NCBI RefSeq assembly: GCF_003226555.1
Contig: NZ_QKQS01000026.1
Span: 99,377 to 163,376, forward strand
Direction of reading: 5' to 3'
Source of the DNA: Rhodopseudomonas palustris
GTDB taxonomy: Bacteria > Pseudomonadota > Alphaproteobacteria > Rhizobiales > Xanthobacteraceae
Length of the DNA: 64,000 bases
Positions within the stretch are counted from its first letter, which is position 1, and every line of letters starts with the position of its first letter. The translations under genes were made by a program, and so were the position numbers. Below the pieces are notes generated by a model. The model worked only from the letters and a program-made list of their open reading frames with translations, was not told where the DNA came from and did no database searches. This document shows positions 24,417 through 33,000 of this stretch, piece by piece.

Positions 24417-24950
24417 ATGACCGCCATTACGTCTGAACAGCCCAACCGTCGCGACGTGTTGTACTTGGCAACCGGCGCCCTGGCCGCGGTCGGGACCGCC
24501 GCTTTGGTGTGGCCGTTCGTATCTCAGCTCAACCCGGATGCCGGCACGATCGCGGCCGGCTTTCCGCTCGAAGTCGACTTGTCGCCGATCTCGGAAGGTC
24601 AGGTCGTGAAGGTGTTTTGGCGCGGCCAGCCGATCTTCATCAACCACCGCACGCCGAAGGAAATCGAGTCGGCGCAATCGGCCGACTGGCAGAGCTTCCG
24701 TGATCCGGAGCCGGATTCGGCGCGGGTCAAGCCGGGCAAGGAACAGTGGCTGGTCGTGTCGGCGATCTGCACCCATCTGGGCTGCGTGCCGACCGAGCAT
24801 CAGGGCAATTACGAGGGCTGGTTCTGCCAGTGCCACGGTTCGCAATACGACTCGTCGGGGCGCATCCGGCTGGGGCCGGCGCCGCGCAATCTGCCGCTGG
24901 TGCCCTACAAATTCGCCAACGACACGCAGATCATCATCGGCGAGACCTGA
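24417..24950 (+). CDS. petA: Rieske iron-sulfur protein (bc1-complex type)
   Basis: 177-residue ubiquinol-cytochrome c reductase iron-sulfur subunit. The N-terminus has a twin-arginine-like NRRDVLYLATGALAAVG segment and one membrane anchor (about 10-35). Box I CTHLGC and box II CQCHGS supply the [2Fe-2S] ligands and both disulfide cysteines. Start ATG 24417 has AGGAGA upstream. Length is normal. In this group the Rieske gene normally heads a fbcF-fbcH operon with cytochrome b/c1; here no such gene follows, so this is either a displaced or a second Rieske protein. It lies behind padR and near ccoG. Confidence 0.9.
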   Translation: MTAITSEQPNRRDVLYLATGALAAVGTAALVWPFVSQLNPDAGTIAAGFPLEVDLSPISEGQVVKVFWRGQPIFINHRTPKEIESAQSADWQSFRDPEPDSARVKPGKEQWLVVSAICTHLGCVPTEHQGNYEGWFCQCHGSQYDSSGRIRLGPAPRNLPLVPYKFANDTQIIIGET

Positions 24951-24975
24951 GCGCGGCGTAAGCCACGATCGAATT

Positions 24976-25075
24976 CGTCATGCGCGGGCTTGGCCCGCGC
25001 ATCCGTCGCGCGCGTCAGCGCGCCCAGAGCGGTTGCGCGAAAATGATGGATCGCCGGTCAAGTCCGGCAATGACG
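24976..25075. repeat. Dispersed palindromic repeat, family C, copy 2
   Basis: CGTCATGCGCGGGCTTGGCCCGCGCATCC at the left (itself a hairpin) and GGATCGCCGGTCAAGTCCGGC with AATGACG at the right. Lies between the Rieske gene and the NifX-like gene. Confidence 0.75.
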
Positions 25076-25160
25076 ATCCATTCGAGTTGATGCGCGCCGT
25101 CCTTGTTGAAGCCGCCGCAGCGGCCCTCTCTCTCCACTCACAGTCCCGAAAGCTCCAATC

Positions 25161-25553
25161 ATGCTGATCGCAGTCGCCAGCCAGAACTTCCGCACCGTGA
25201 CCGGCCATGCCGGCAAGACCCGCCGCTTCCTGGTGTTCGATGCGGCTCCGTGCCGTCCGCCGCAGGAGGTCGATCGGCTCGACCTGCCCAAGGAGATGTC
25301 GATCCACGAATTCAAGGAAGACGGAGCGCACCCGCTCGACAAAGTGAGCGTGGTGATTGCCGGCAGCGCCGGGCCGGGCTTCCTCAGCCGAATGGCGGCG
25401 CGCGGTGTCGTGGCCATTACCACCGCAGAGACCGATCCGGTCGCCGCGGTTCAGAACTACCTCGCCGGAAAGCTGGCGCCCGCGGCGCCGCACGATCACG
25501 ACGACGAGGAAGAAGAGGGCGGCTGCAACTGCAATTGCGGCCGCGCGGCCTGA
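25161..25553 (+). CDS. NifX/NafY-family FeMo-cofactor-type binding protein
   Basis: 130-residue protein of the dinitrogenase iron-molybdenum cofactor biosynthesis family (ribonuclease-H-like fold): MLIAVASQNFRTVTGHAGKTRRFLVF at the start, VVIAGSAGPGFLSRMAARGV and AVQNYLAGKL later. The tail is unusual: an acidic/His stretch (HDHDDEEEEGG) followed by CNCNCG, which could bind metal. No nif genes are nearby, so it may be a general Fe-S or metal-cluster carrier. It follows the Rieske gene after a repeat. Confidence 0.83.
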   Translation: MLIAVASQNFRTVTGHAGKTRRFLVFDAAPCRPPQEVDRLDLPKEMSIHEFKEDGAHPLDKVSVVIAGSAGPGFLSRMAARGVVAITTAETDPVAAVQNYLAGKLAPAAPHDHDDEEEEGGCNCNCGRAA

Positions 25554-25581
25554 GGCAGGGTCAGGCGATCGCCCATCGCTT

Positions 25582-25660
25582 CGTCATTGCTGAACATGCA
25601 CAGCAATGCCGGAGCGATTTTCTTCGTGATGGATTGCCGGGTCGAGCCCCGGCAACGACG
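25582..25660. repeat. Dispersed palindromic repeat, family C, degenerate copy 3
   Basis: CGTCATTGC at the left, GGATTGCCGGGTCGAGCCCCGGCAACGACG at the right. Diverged member of the family, located between the convergent NifX-like and DUF2892 genes. Confidence 0.6.
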
Positions 25661-25679
25661 CGCTTGATGCGTTGCGCGC

Positions 25680-25883
25680 TTACGAAAACGCGTTGCCGGC
25701 CGGACGGCCGAGCTTCTTGAACACGATCGCCGCCGGACAGAAGCCGGTGAACGACGCCTGAATCATGTTGACGCCGGCGAACGCCGTCAGCAGCAGCCAG
25801 TACGGGCTGACCAGCCAGCCGAGCGCGAGGCTGACAAGCACCACGGTGCCGGCGAAGGCGAGTACGGTCTGATCGAGATTCAT
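25680..25883 (-). CDS. DUF2892 (YgaP membrane domain-like) small protein
   Basis: 67-residue inner-membrane protein with two hydrophobic segments and the family sequence NMIQASFTGFCPAAIVFKKLG, as in the C-terminal membrane domain of the rhodanese YgaP. AAAGGGAC precedes ATG 25883. It is divergent from a SqrR-type ArsR gene with an AT-rich operator-like palindrome between them; in other bacteria the same pairing marks reactive-sulfur or sulfide response loci. Confidence 0.85.
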   Translation of the reverse strand: MNLDQTVLAFAGTVVLVSLALGWLVSPYWLLLTAFAGVNMIQASFTGFCPAAIVFKKLGRPAGNAFS

Positions 25884-25949
25884 GCCCTGTCCCTTTCTCA
25901 ACTGCCCGGGCCGCGGTGCGGTCCCGCTTTCGAATTCGTGTTGACGATA

Positions 25950-25959
25950 TATTCGAATA
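25950..25959. promoter_or_regulatory. ArsR operator-like palindrome
   Basis: TATTCGAATA is a perfect 10-base palindrome within an AT-rich stretch (25944-25970) between the divergent DUF2892 and arsR genes, 18 bases before the arsR ATG. Its position over both promoters suits autorepression by the ArsR protein. Confidence 0.5.
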
Positions 25960-25976
25960 ATCGTATATACGCAAGT

Positions 25977-26303
25977 ATGAAAATAACAGTCGACCCGATG
26001 GTGGCTGCCGCAGACGCGGCGAGCGAGCTTCTCAAGGCACTGTCGAACAGGCATCGACTGCTGATCATCTGTCAATTGATCGGCGGCGATCGTTCGGTCG
26101 GCGAGCTCGCCGAGAGTGTCGGGCTGCGCGACTCGACCGTGTCGCAGCATCTCGCGCTGCTACGCAAGGACGGGCTAGTGTCGGCGCGCCGCGACGCGCA
26201 GTCGATCTTCTATTCGATCGCCAGTGAACCGGCGCGCGAACTACTGACGACTCTGTACCGGGTCTATTGTCCCGGTCAGCCGATCGAGAAGACCAGTCGC
26301 TAA
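25977..26303 (+). CDS. ArsR-family regulator with SqrR/BigR-type cysteine pair, second copy
   Basis: 108-residue winged-helix regulator. HTH core SVGELAESVGLRDSTVSQHLALLRKD (about 40-65), wing SARRDAQSIFYSIAS. Cysteines Cys32 (IICQLIGG) and Cys98 (YRVYCPG) are 66 residues apart, as in SqrR and BigR and as in the other ArsR protein of this window. Start ATG 25977 is chosen over 25938 because the latter would run through the operator. The downstream RND pump genes begin 16 bases after its stop, so it likely controls both the pump and the divergent DUF2892 gene. Confidence 0.9.
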   Translation: MKITVDPMVAAADAASELLKALSNRHRLLIICQLIGGDRSVGELAESVGLRDSTVSQHLALLRKDGLVSARRDAQSIFYSIASEPARELLTTLYRVYCPGQPIEKTSR

Positions 26304-26319
26304 CCTGCAAGGGCATGAC

Positions 26320-27318
26320 ATGAGAATGGGCGGATGGACGATGGGCGGCATTGTGGCCGCGATGCTGATGGGTGCTGCGGCAGCGCATCCGGCGGGTACT
26401 CTGACGGTGGCGGAGAGCAAGATCTCCGACGAGAAGGCCGTGTTCGCGACCGTCGAGAGCATCAGTGTGGTGCCGGCGCGGGCGCGGATTGGCGGCACGG
26501 TGATCGCCCTCAAGGTCCGCGAGGGCGACAGCGTGAGCCGCGGCCAGGAAATCGCGACCATCGGCGACGACAAGCTGACGCTGCAGATGAATTCGCTCGA
26601 CGCCCAGATTCAGGCCCTGCAGGCGCAGGCGAGTCAGGCGCAGATCGATTACGACCGCACCTCCGGGCTGGTCGAGCGCGGCACGCTGCCGCGTACCAAG
26701 CTCGACGAGGCCCGTACCGCACTCAATGTCGCCGAGAACAATCTGCGCGCCAAGACTGCGGAGCGGTCGGTGGTGCAGCAGCAGTTCAAGGAAGGCCGGG
26801 TGCTGTCGCCGGACGACGGCCGGGTGCTGAAGAAGATGATCACCCTCGGTTCGGTGGTGCTGCAGGGCGACCCGATCGTCACCATCGCCCAGCAGCACTA
26901 CAAGCTGCGGCTGCGGGTGCCCGAGCGGCACGCCCGTTTCCTCAAGGCGGGTGACAAGGTCCGGGTCGACGGCAGCGAGTTCGGCGATCACCTCGCCAAG
27001 TTCGGCACCATCGATCTGGTGTATCCGCAGATCGAGGACGGCCGCGTGGTGGCCGACGCCACCGTCGAGGGGCTGCCGCAATATTTCGTCGGCGACCGGC
27101 TGCGGGTGTGGATCTCCGGCGGCGAGCGCGACGCCTTCGTGATTCCGGCGAAGTTCGTCTCGACCGAATTCGGCATCGACTACGTCCATATCGGCGAGCC
27201 CGGAAAAACTGTGGCTGTGCCGGTGCAGCGCGGCCGCGAACATCCGACCGAAATGATGCCCAACGGGCTCGAGATCCTCTCGGGTCTGCGCAACGGTGAC
27301 AGACTGGTGCAGCCGTGA
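26320..27318 (+). CDS. RND efflux periplasmic adaptor (HlyD/MFP family)
   Basis: 332-residue membrane-fusion protein. N-terminal signal (MRMGGWTMGGIVAAMLMGAAAAHPAG), lipoyl half-motif IGGTVIALKVREGDSVSRGQ (about 57-76), a coiled-coil hairpin (about 88-155, LDAQIQALQAQASQAQIDYD), second lipoyl half GRVLKKMITLGSVVLQGDPI and beta-barrel domain. No lipobox cysteine, so not a lipoprotein. Overlaps the permease gene by 4 bases (GTGA). No outer-membrane channel gene is present; it must borrow one. Confidence 0.9.
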   Translation: MRMGGWTMGGIVAAMLMGAAAAHPAGTLTVAESKISDEKAVFATVESISVVPARARIGGTVIALKVREGDSVSRGQEIATIGDDKLTLQMNSLDAQIQALQAQASQAQIDYDRTSGLVERGTLPRTKLDEARTALNVAENNLRAKTAERSVVQQQFKEGRVLSPDDGRVLKKMITLGSVVLQGDPIVTIAQQHYKLRLRVPERHARFLKAGDKVRVDGSEFGDHLAKFGTIDLVYPQIEDGRVVADATVEGLPQYFVGDRLRVWISGGERDAFVIPAKFVSTEFGIDYVHIGEPGKTVAVPVQRGREHPTEMMPNGLEILSGLRNGDRLVQP

Positions 27319-30300
27319 ATCTGGGAATCTCGGGCCGCCTGACCAAGGCGACCATTCAATCGCCGCTGACCCCGCTGTTTCTTCTGGCGTCGCTGATTGC
27401 CGGACTGATCGCGCTCGCCGCGATTCCGCGCGAGGAAGAGCCGCAGATCAGCGTGCCGATGGTCGACATCCGCATCAATGCCGACGGCTTGCGCGCGCCG
27501 GACGCGGTCGAACTGGTGACCAAGCCGCTGGAGGCCATCGTCAAGGGCATCGACGGCGTCGAGCACGTCTACAGCCAGACCGAAGACGACCGTGTGATGG
27601 TCACGGCGCGGTTTCTGGTCGGCACCACCGCCGACGACGCGATCCTTCGGGTGCATGAGAAGATCCGCGCCAATATCGCCAGCATTCCGGTCGGCATTCC
27701 GGAGCCGCTGATCGTCGGCCGTGGCATCAACGACGTCGCCATCACGGTGCTGACGCTCTCGCCCAAGCCGGACGCCGCGGCGCGCTGGACCGACAAGGAT
27801 CTCTATGAGCTTGCCGACAAGCTGCGTTCCGAGCTGATGAAGGTCGACAGCATCGGCCTGACCTACATCTCCGGCGGCGATCCGCAGCAGATCCGGGTCG
27901 AGCCCGATCCGGAGAAGCTGTCGCTGTACGGCGTCACGCTGCAGCAGCTCGTCGCCAAGGTGAAGGACGCCAACCGCTCGTTCCTCGCCGGCAACGTGCG
28001 CGACGCCGGAACGATGCGCAGCGTCTCTGCCGGCCAGACCCTGATGGGCATTCCCGACATCGGCCTTTTGCTGATCGCGACCCGCGACAACCGCCCAGTC
28101 TACGTCAAGGACGTCGCCTCGGTGATCATCGGGCCGAATATGGCCGAGCACCGCGTGTGGAACGATGCCCGCGACTCGGGCGGCAAATGGGACCGCACGC
28201 CGGCCGTGACGCTCGCGCTCGCCAAGCGCGCCGGCGCCAACGCCGTCGTGGTGTCGCACGACATCAAGGCGCGGCTGGCGACGCTCGAAGGTTCGTTGAT
28301 CCCGAACGACGTCGCCGTCACCGTGACCCGCGACTACGGCGAAACCGCCAACGAGAAGGCCAACGAGCTATTGTTCCATCTCGGTCTCGCCACGGTCTCG
28401 ATCGTGGTGCTGATCGCGATCGCGATCGGCTGGCGCGAGGCGATCGTCACCGCGGTGGTGATCCCGACCACGATTCTGCTGACGTTGTTTGCCGCCAACC
28501 TGATGGGCTACACCATCAATCGCGTCAGCCTGTTCGCGCTGATCTTCTCGATCGGCATCCTGGTCGACGACGCCATCGTGGTGGTCGAGAACATCGCCCG
28601 GCATTGGGCGATGAGGGACGGTCGCTCTCGGCTGCAGGCCACCATCGAGGCGGTGGCCGAAGTCGGCAATCCGACCGTGATCGCGACCCTGACCGTGATC
28701 GCGGCGCTGCTGCCGATGCTGTTCGTGTCCGGGCTGATGGGGCCCTACATGGCGCCGATCCCGGCCAACGCCTCGGCCGCGATGCTGTTCTCGTTCTTCG
28801 TCGCGATGATGGTGGCGCCGTGGCTGATGCTGAAGCTGGCGCCGAAACAGGGCGCTGCGATCGCTGCGCACGGCGATCATGACGATGGCCGGCTCGGCCG
28901 GTTGTATCGCCGCTTCGCCACGCCGATCGTCGCCAGCAAGCGCGCGTCGTGGATCTTCTTGCTCGGCGTCGGCATCGCCACGCTGCTGTCGATGGCGCTG
29001 TTCTATACGAAATCGGTGACGGTGAAGCTGCTGCCGTTCGACAACAAGAGCGAGATCGCCGTGGTGCTCGACCTTCCGGAAGGCGCCACGCTCGAAGACA
29101 CCGAGCGCACGCTGTTCGCGGCTGCCGACATCGCCCGTGGCCTGCCCGAAATCACTTCGGTGCAGACCTTCGCCGGCACCCCTGCGCCGTTCAATTTCAA
29201 CGGCCTCGTTCGGCACTATTATTTGCGCGAGCGGCCCGAACTCGGCGAGTTGCAGGTCAATCTGCAGGAGCGCGGAGACCGTAGCCGCGCCAGCCACGAC
29301 ATCGCGCTCGACCTGCGCAAGCGGCTGCAGGCACTGAAGCTGCCCGAAGGTTCGAGCCTCAAAGTGGTGGAGGTGCCGCCCGGTCCACCGGTGCTGTCGA
29401 CACTGCTCGCCGAAATCTACGGCCCCAATGCCGCTACGCGCCGTGCTGTGGCGGCCGAGGTCGAGAAGATCTTCAAGCAGGTGCCGTTCATCGTCGACGT
29501 CGATAATTCGATCGGCGAACCGCGGCCGCGGCTGCGCCTGTCGATCGATCAGGACCGGCTGGAATTCTTCGGAGTCGAGCAGAAAGACGTCTACGACACG
29601 ATTGCGACGTTGTTTGGCGGCACCTCGATCGGCTACTCGCATCGCGGTGAGGATCGCAATCCGATCGCCATCACGGTCGGGCTGCCGAAGCGGGACCTCG
29701 CATGGAATGAGGCGCTGGCCTCGACGCCGGTGCCGGCCAATTCGTTGCCCGGTGCCAAGACCGTGGTCGAACTGGGCCAGCTGGTGAAGGCCACCAAGGA
29801 AGTCGGTTCGCTGATGATCTTCCGCCGCGACGGCCGGTTCGCCGACATGGTGATGGCCGAACTCGCCGGGAAGTTCGAAGCGCCGTTGTACGGCATGCTC
29901 GACGTCGACAAGCTGATCGAATCCCACGACTGGGGCAAACTGCCGAAGCCGGCGATCAGCCTGCACGGCCAGCCGTCCGACGAGTCCAAGCCGACCGTGC
30001 TGTGGGACGGCGAGTGGGAGATCACCTGGGTGACGTTCCGCGACATGGGGGCGGCGTTCGGCGCGGCCATCCTCGGCATCTACGTGCTGGTGGTGGCGCA
30101 GTTCAAGAGCTTCAAGCTGCCGCTGGTGATCCTGACGCCGATCCCGCTGACGCTGATCGGCATCCTGATCGGCCATTGGCTGCTCGGGGCGCCGTTCACC
30201 GCGACTTCAATGATTGGCTTCATCGCGCTCGCCGGCATCATCGTGCGCAATTCGATCCTCCTGGTCGATTTCATCCGGCACTCGGGAGGTGAGGGCAAAT

Positions 30301-30539
30301 CGCTGCGGGAGGTCGTGCTCGAAGCCGGCGCGGTGCGGTTCAAGCCGATCCTGCTGACCGCGCTGGCGGCGATGATCGGCGCGGCCACGATTCTGCTCGA
30401 CCCGATCTTCCAGGGCCTGGCGATCTCGCTGCTGTTCGGCCTGGCATCGTCGACCCTGCTGACGGTGCTGGTGATCCCCGCGATCTACATCGTGCTGCGC
30501 GACAAATCGCCGACCCCGCCGCCAGCCCCGGCAAAGTGA
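27315..30539 (+). CDS. RND-family efflux permease
   Basis: 1074-residue inner-membrane proton antiporter of the AcrB/MdtB/CusA superfamily. Features: first helix TPLFLLASLIAGLIALAAIP, periplasmic porter domain, RVSLFALIFSIGILVDDAIVVVENI (helix 4 with the Asp-Asp proton relay) and the C-terminal IALAGIIVRNSILLVDFIR. Start is the GTG at 27315 overlapping the adaptor stop. I see no Met-rich heavy-metal relay that would mark CusA, so the substrate is unknown. The SqrR-type ArsR gene immediately upstream suggests induction by reactive sulfur or an oxidised thiol compound. Confidence 0.94.
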   Translation: MNLGISGRLTKATIQSPLTPLFLLASLIAGLIALAAIPREEEPQISVPMVDIRINADGLRAPDAVELVTKPLEAIVKGIDGVEHVYSQTEDDRVMVTARFLVGTTADDAILRVHEKIRANIASIPVGIPEPLIVGRGINDVAITVLTLSPKPDAAARWTDKDLYELADKLRSELMKVDSIGLTYISGGDPQQIRVEPDPEKLSLYGVTLQQLVAKVKDANRSFLAGNVRDAGTMRSVSAGQTLMGIPDIGLLLIATRDNRPVYVKDVASVIIGPNMAEHRVWNDARDSGGKWDRTPAVTLALAKRAGANAVVVSHDIKARLATLEGSLIPNDVAVTVTRDYGETANEKANELLFHLGLATVSIVVLIAIAIGWREAIVTAVVIPTTILLTLFAANLMGYTINRVSLFALIFSIGILVDDAIVVVENIARHWAMRDGRSRLQATIEAVAEVGNPTVIATLTVIAALLPMLFVSGLMGPYMAPIPANASAAMLFSFFVAMMVAPWLMLKLAPKQGAAIAAHGDHDDGRLGRLYRRFATPIVASKRASWIFLLGVGIATLLSMALFYTKSVTVKLLPFDNKSEIAVVLDLPEGATLEDTERTLFAAADIARGLPEITSVQTFAGTPAPFNFNGLVRHYYLRERPELGELQVNLQERGDRSRASHDIALDLRKRLQALKLPEGSSLKVVEVPPGPPVLSTLLAEIYGPNAATRRAVAAEVEKIFKQVPFIVDVDNSIGEPRPRLRLSIDQDRLEFFGVEQKDVYDTIATLFGGTSIGYSHRGEDRNPIAITVGLPKRDLAWNEALASTPVPANSLPGAKTVVELGQLVKATKEVGSLMIFRRDGRFADMVMAELAGKFEAPLYGMLDVDKLIESHDWGKLPKPAISLHGQPSDESKPTVLWDGEWEITWVTFRDMGAAFGAAILGIYVLVVAQFKSFKLPLVILTPIPLTLIGILIGHWLLGAPFTATSMIGFIALAGIIVRNSILLVDFIRHSGGEGKSLREVVLEAGAVRFKPILLTALAAMIGAATILLDPIFQGLAISLLFGLASSTLLTVLVIPAIYIVLRDKSPTPPPAPAK

Positions 30540-30612
30540 TGGCATCGCGGTCCGATCCGAGGCACAACAGGGGCGCCCCCTGACCCTGGGGCGGTCCTGA
30601 GGATTGGAACCA

Positions 30613-31266
30613 ATGATGATCTCCCGACGGTCGGCGCTGACGGCAGCGCTGGCACTGGCTCCGGCGTTCGCGGCAGCCAAAGCCCTGGCAGCGCCGACCG
30701 CGCCTGATGCTGAGGACGTGCTGTCGACCAATGCCGTGCTGTATGATCCCGAGATTCCGGTCGCCGGCAATCCCAAGGGCAACATCACCATCGTCGAGTG
30801 GTCCGATTATCGCTGCCCCTATTGCAAGAAGGTGGCTCCCGACCTGATGCAGGTCGTGAAGGAGGACGGCAACATCCGGCTGGTGTTGAAGGATTGGCCG
30901 ATTTTCGGGGGCGTCTCGGTCGAAGCGGCGAAGCTCGTTCTTGCGTCCAAATATCAGGGCAAGTTTTTGGAGGCGCACGAGGCGTTGATCAGCGCCCCCT
31001 CCAAGCTGACCGACTCCAACCTCGCCGAGACGCTCAAAAGCGGCGGCATCGACGTGGCTCGCGCCACCAAGGATCTCGACGCCAACCGTGCGACGATCGA
31101 GGCGATCCTCAAGCGCAACGACGCTCAGGCCAAGGCGTTCGGATTCCAGGGGACGCCGTCGTTCATAGTCGGCCGGTTCCGGGTTCCCGGCGTGCTCGAC
31201 GTCGCGCTGTTCAAGCAGGCGATCAAGGACGCCCGTGAGGCGGCGAAGAAGAACGAGAAGAAGTAA
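30613..31266 (+). CDS. DsbA-family thiol:disulfide oxidoreductase
   Basis: 217-residue periplasmic thioredoxin-fold protein. The signal region MMISRRSALTAALALAPAFA carries a twin arginine without the full Tat consensus. Active site CPYC (Cys68, Cys71) in VEWSDYRCPYCKK, cis-Pro in GFQGTPSFIVG, and a Lys-rich tail. Length and architecture match the BdbD/ScsC/Com1-like group. ATG 30613 is used; a TTG at 30604 is also in frame. It follows the RND permease by 73 bases. Confidence 0.9.
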   Translation: MMISRRSALTAALALAPAFAAAKALAAPTAPDAEDVLSTNAVLYDPEIPVAGNPKGNITIVEWSDYRCPYCKKVAPDLMQVVKEDGNIRLVLKDWPIFGGVSVEAAKLVLASKYQGKFLEAHEALISAPSKLTDSNLAETLKSGGIDVARATKDLDANRATIEAILKRNDAQAKAFGFQGTPSFIVGRFRVPGVLDVALFKQAIKDAREAAKKNEKK

Positions 31267-31350
31267 CAGCTTCGGACTCTGCCCCTTCCTCCGTCCTCGC
31301 GAGCGAATGACGGCGAGCGGGCGGGTGCCGCTTTCAAACCCGCTCGTTGC

Positions 31351-31364
31351 TTGATCTGAGTCAT
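31351..31364. promoter_or_regulatory. FNR/FixK-like box upstream of the flavocytochrome operon
   Basis: TTGATCTGAGTCAT matches TTGAT-N4-ATCAA at 8 of 10 positions. A TAATCT at 31387-31392 lies where the -10 of a class II FNR promoter would be (start near 31399), and the next gene starts at 31422. Confidence 0.45.
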
Positions 31365-31421
31365 CCCTGCACCCGGTGCGTCAGGCTAATCTGACGCGGC
31401 GCCATGTAGCGGGGTGACGCT

Positions 31422-31733
31422 ATGTTTTGCATCCGCTTGGCGGCAGGCGCCGCCCTCACGCTCAGTGTCGTCAGTCTAGCAGCGGGCGGACCTTCGGCCT
31501 CAGCAGCGCCGTGGCGTGCCAGCGAAACCAATACCCGCGGCTGGATGCTGATGTCGCCGCAGGAGCGGATCGAGCATCAGGCGCGGGTGCGCAGCTTCAC
31601 CGACTACACGGCCTGCGAGGCGTATCGCGCCGAACATCACGCGCTGATGGTGCAGCGAGCGCGCGAGCGCGGTCTCGATCTTCCGGGTGGCGGTCGCGAC
31701 TTCTGCGATCATCTCAAGCCCGGCGCGGATTGA
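31422..31733 (+). CDS. Small exported protein of unknown function
   Basis: 103-residue protein with a Sec signal peptide (about 1-28, cleavage likely after ASA) and a mature helical part, MSPQERIEHQARVRSFTDYTAC then YRAEHHALMVQRARERGLDLP. Two cysteines (TACEAY and DFCDHL) could form a disulfide. I recognise the pattern as a conserved exported protein of alphaproteobacteria but know no function. It precedes the flavocytochrome gene by 4 bases, so it is the first gene of that operon. Confidence 0.75.
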   Translation: MFCIRLAAGAALTLSVVSLAAGGPSASAAPWRASETNTRGWMLMSPQERIEHQARVRSFTDYTACEAYRAEHHALMVQRARERGLDLPGGGRDFCDHLKPGAD

Positions 31734-31737
31734 GCGT

Positions 31738-33000
31738 ATGGCCTTTGCCGGACCAGCGTTGCGGACCGCGGTCATACCGCTGCTGACCGCAGCAGTGCCG
31801 GTCGGGTTCGCGGTCTGGGCATTTCCCCACGGTCTGGCTCCGGTCCGTGCCGCAGGCATCGTCACCGGTTGGCTCGGCTGCGGTCTGTTGCTGGTCAGTC
31901 TGCTGCTGATGCTGCGCGAGCCGCGGCTTGCCGCCTGGCTCGGCGGCCTGGAGCGGATGTATCGTTGGCACCACGCGACCGGCGTCGCCGCTTATCTGTT
32001 TCTGCTGCTGCATCCGCTGCTGCTCGCCGCCAACAATCTGCCGTCGCGGCGGATCGCGTGGCAGACGCTGTCACCATTCACCGAAAGCTGGCCGGTGTGG
32101 TCGGGCTGGCTCGGCCTGTTGCTGCTGATGGGCGGCCTCGTCACCACTTTCATTCGCCGTATCCGTTACGGCATCTGGCGCTGGCTGCATGCATTGCTCG
32201 GCCTCGGGGTATTGGTCGGGCTGGTGCATCTGATGTTGCTCGGCATCGACGAGCCGGTGCTGCCGATTCTGGCGGTCGCGGCGGCGATTCTCGGCTGGCG
32301 GCTCATCCGCGGCGATCTCGGCCTCGCCGCGCGGCCCTATGTCGTGACGGCGGCACGCCCCCTCGCGGCCCGCTCGGTCGAGGTGGTGCTTCGGCCGCTC
32401 GGTGAGCCGGCGCTGGTATCGCCCGGGCAGTTCGTGCTGGTGGCGTTCGGAAACGGCGGCCATTATCGCGGCTGCGGCGAATTCCATCCGTTCACCGTCA
32501 GTGCCGTTCGCGCCGCGAATGAATTGCATCTGGCGATCAAGGCGCTCGGCGACTGTACCAGCAGGATGCTGGCGATCGAAGCCGGCGTCGCGGCCCGGGT
32601 GATCGGCGGCTTCGGCGGTTTTGTGGCGCAGGGCGATGCGGCGCCGCAGCTCTGGATCGCGGGCGGTATCGGCGTCACCCCGTTCATGGCGCTCCTCGAC
32701 GCGGGGACGCTGCCGCAGCCGACGCGGCTGCTCTATCTGTTTCGCACCGAGGCCGACGCCGCGTTCTTGCCGGAACTGCGGGCGGCGGGGAATTCGGATC
32801 CGAACTTCACTCTGCACGCGGTCGCGACCGGCGACAGTCTCCCCGATCTCGACACGCTGTTGCCGGATGCCAGCGAATTGTCAGGCGTCGAATGCTATCT
32901 GTGCGGACCGCAGGGGCTGGTCGCCGCACTGACACCGCTGCTCGCCGCCCGTGGCGTTGCCGCGCGGCACATTCACTACGAGAACTTCGAGTTCAGATGA
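31738..33000 (+). CDS. Ferric-reductase-like transmembrane flavocytochrome
   Basis: 420-residue membrane oxidoreductase. The N-terminal half has about six helices with paired histidines (YRWHHATGVAAYLFLLLHPL and LHALLGLGVLVGLVHLML), the haem-b arrangement of ferric reductases and NOX enzymes. The C-terminal half is an FAD/NAD(P)H-binding domain: GQFVLVAFG, EFHPFTVSA (FAD), GGIGVTPFMALL (pyridine nucleotide) and CYLCGPQGL. Start ATG 31738, 4 bases after the exported-protein gene; its stop overlaps the start of the cytochrome-b5 gene. The three genes look like a membrane electron-transfer unit. Confidence 0.88.
   Translation: MAFAGPALRTAVIPLLTAAVPVGFAVWAFPHGLAPVRAAGIVTGWLGCGLLLVSLLLMLREPRLAAWLGGLERMYRWHHATGVAAYLFLLLHPLLLAANNLPSRRIAWQTLSPFTESWPVWSGWLGLLLLMGGLVTTFIRRIRYGIWRWLHALLGLGVLVGLVHLMLLGIDEPVLPILAVAAAILGWRLIRGDLGLAARPYVVTAARPLAARSVEVVLRPLGEPALVSPGQFVLVAFGNGGHYRGCGEFHPFTVSAVRAANELHLAIKALGDCTSRMLAIEAGVAARVIGGFGGFVAQGDAAPQLWIAGGIGVTPFMALLDAGTLPQPTRLLYLFRTEADAAFLPELRAAGNSDPNFTLHAVATGDSLPDLDTLLPDASELSGVECYLCGPQGLVAALTPLLAARGVAARHIHYENFEFR

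Noticed and set aside
28368-30176. 602-codon minus-strand frame inside the RND permease
   Set aside because: Antisense shadow of the permease gene; composition is His/Asp/Arg-rich and unlike a protein family.
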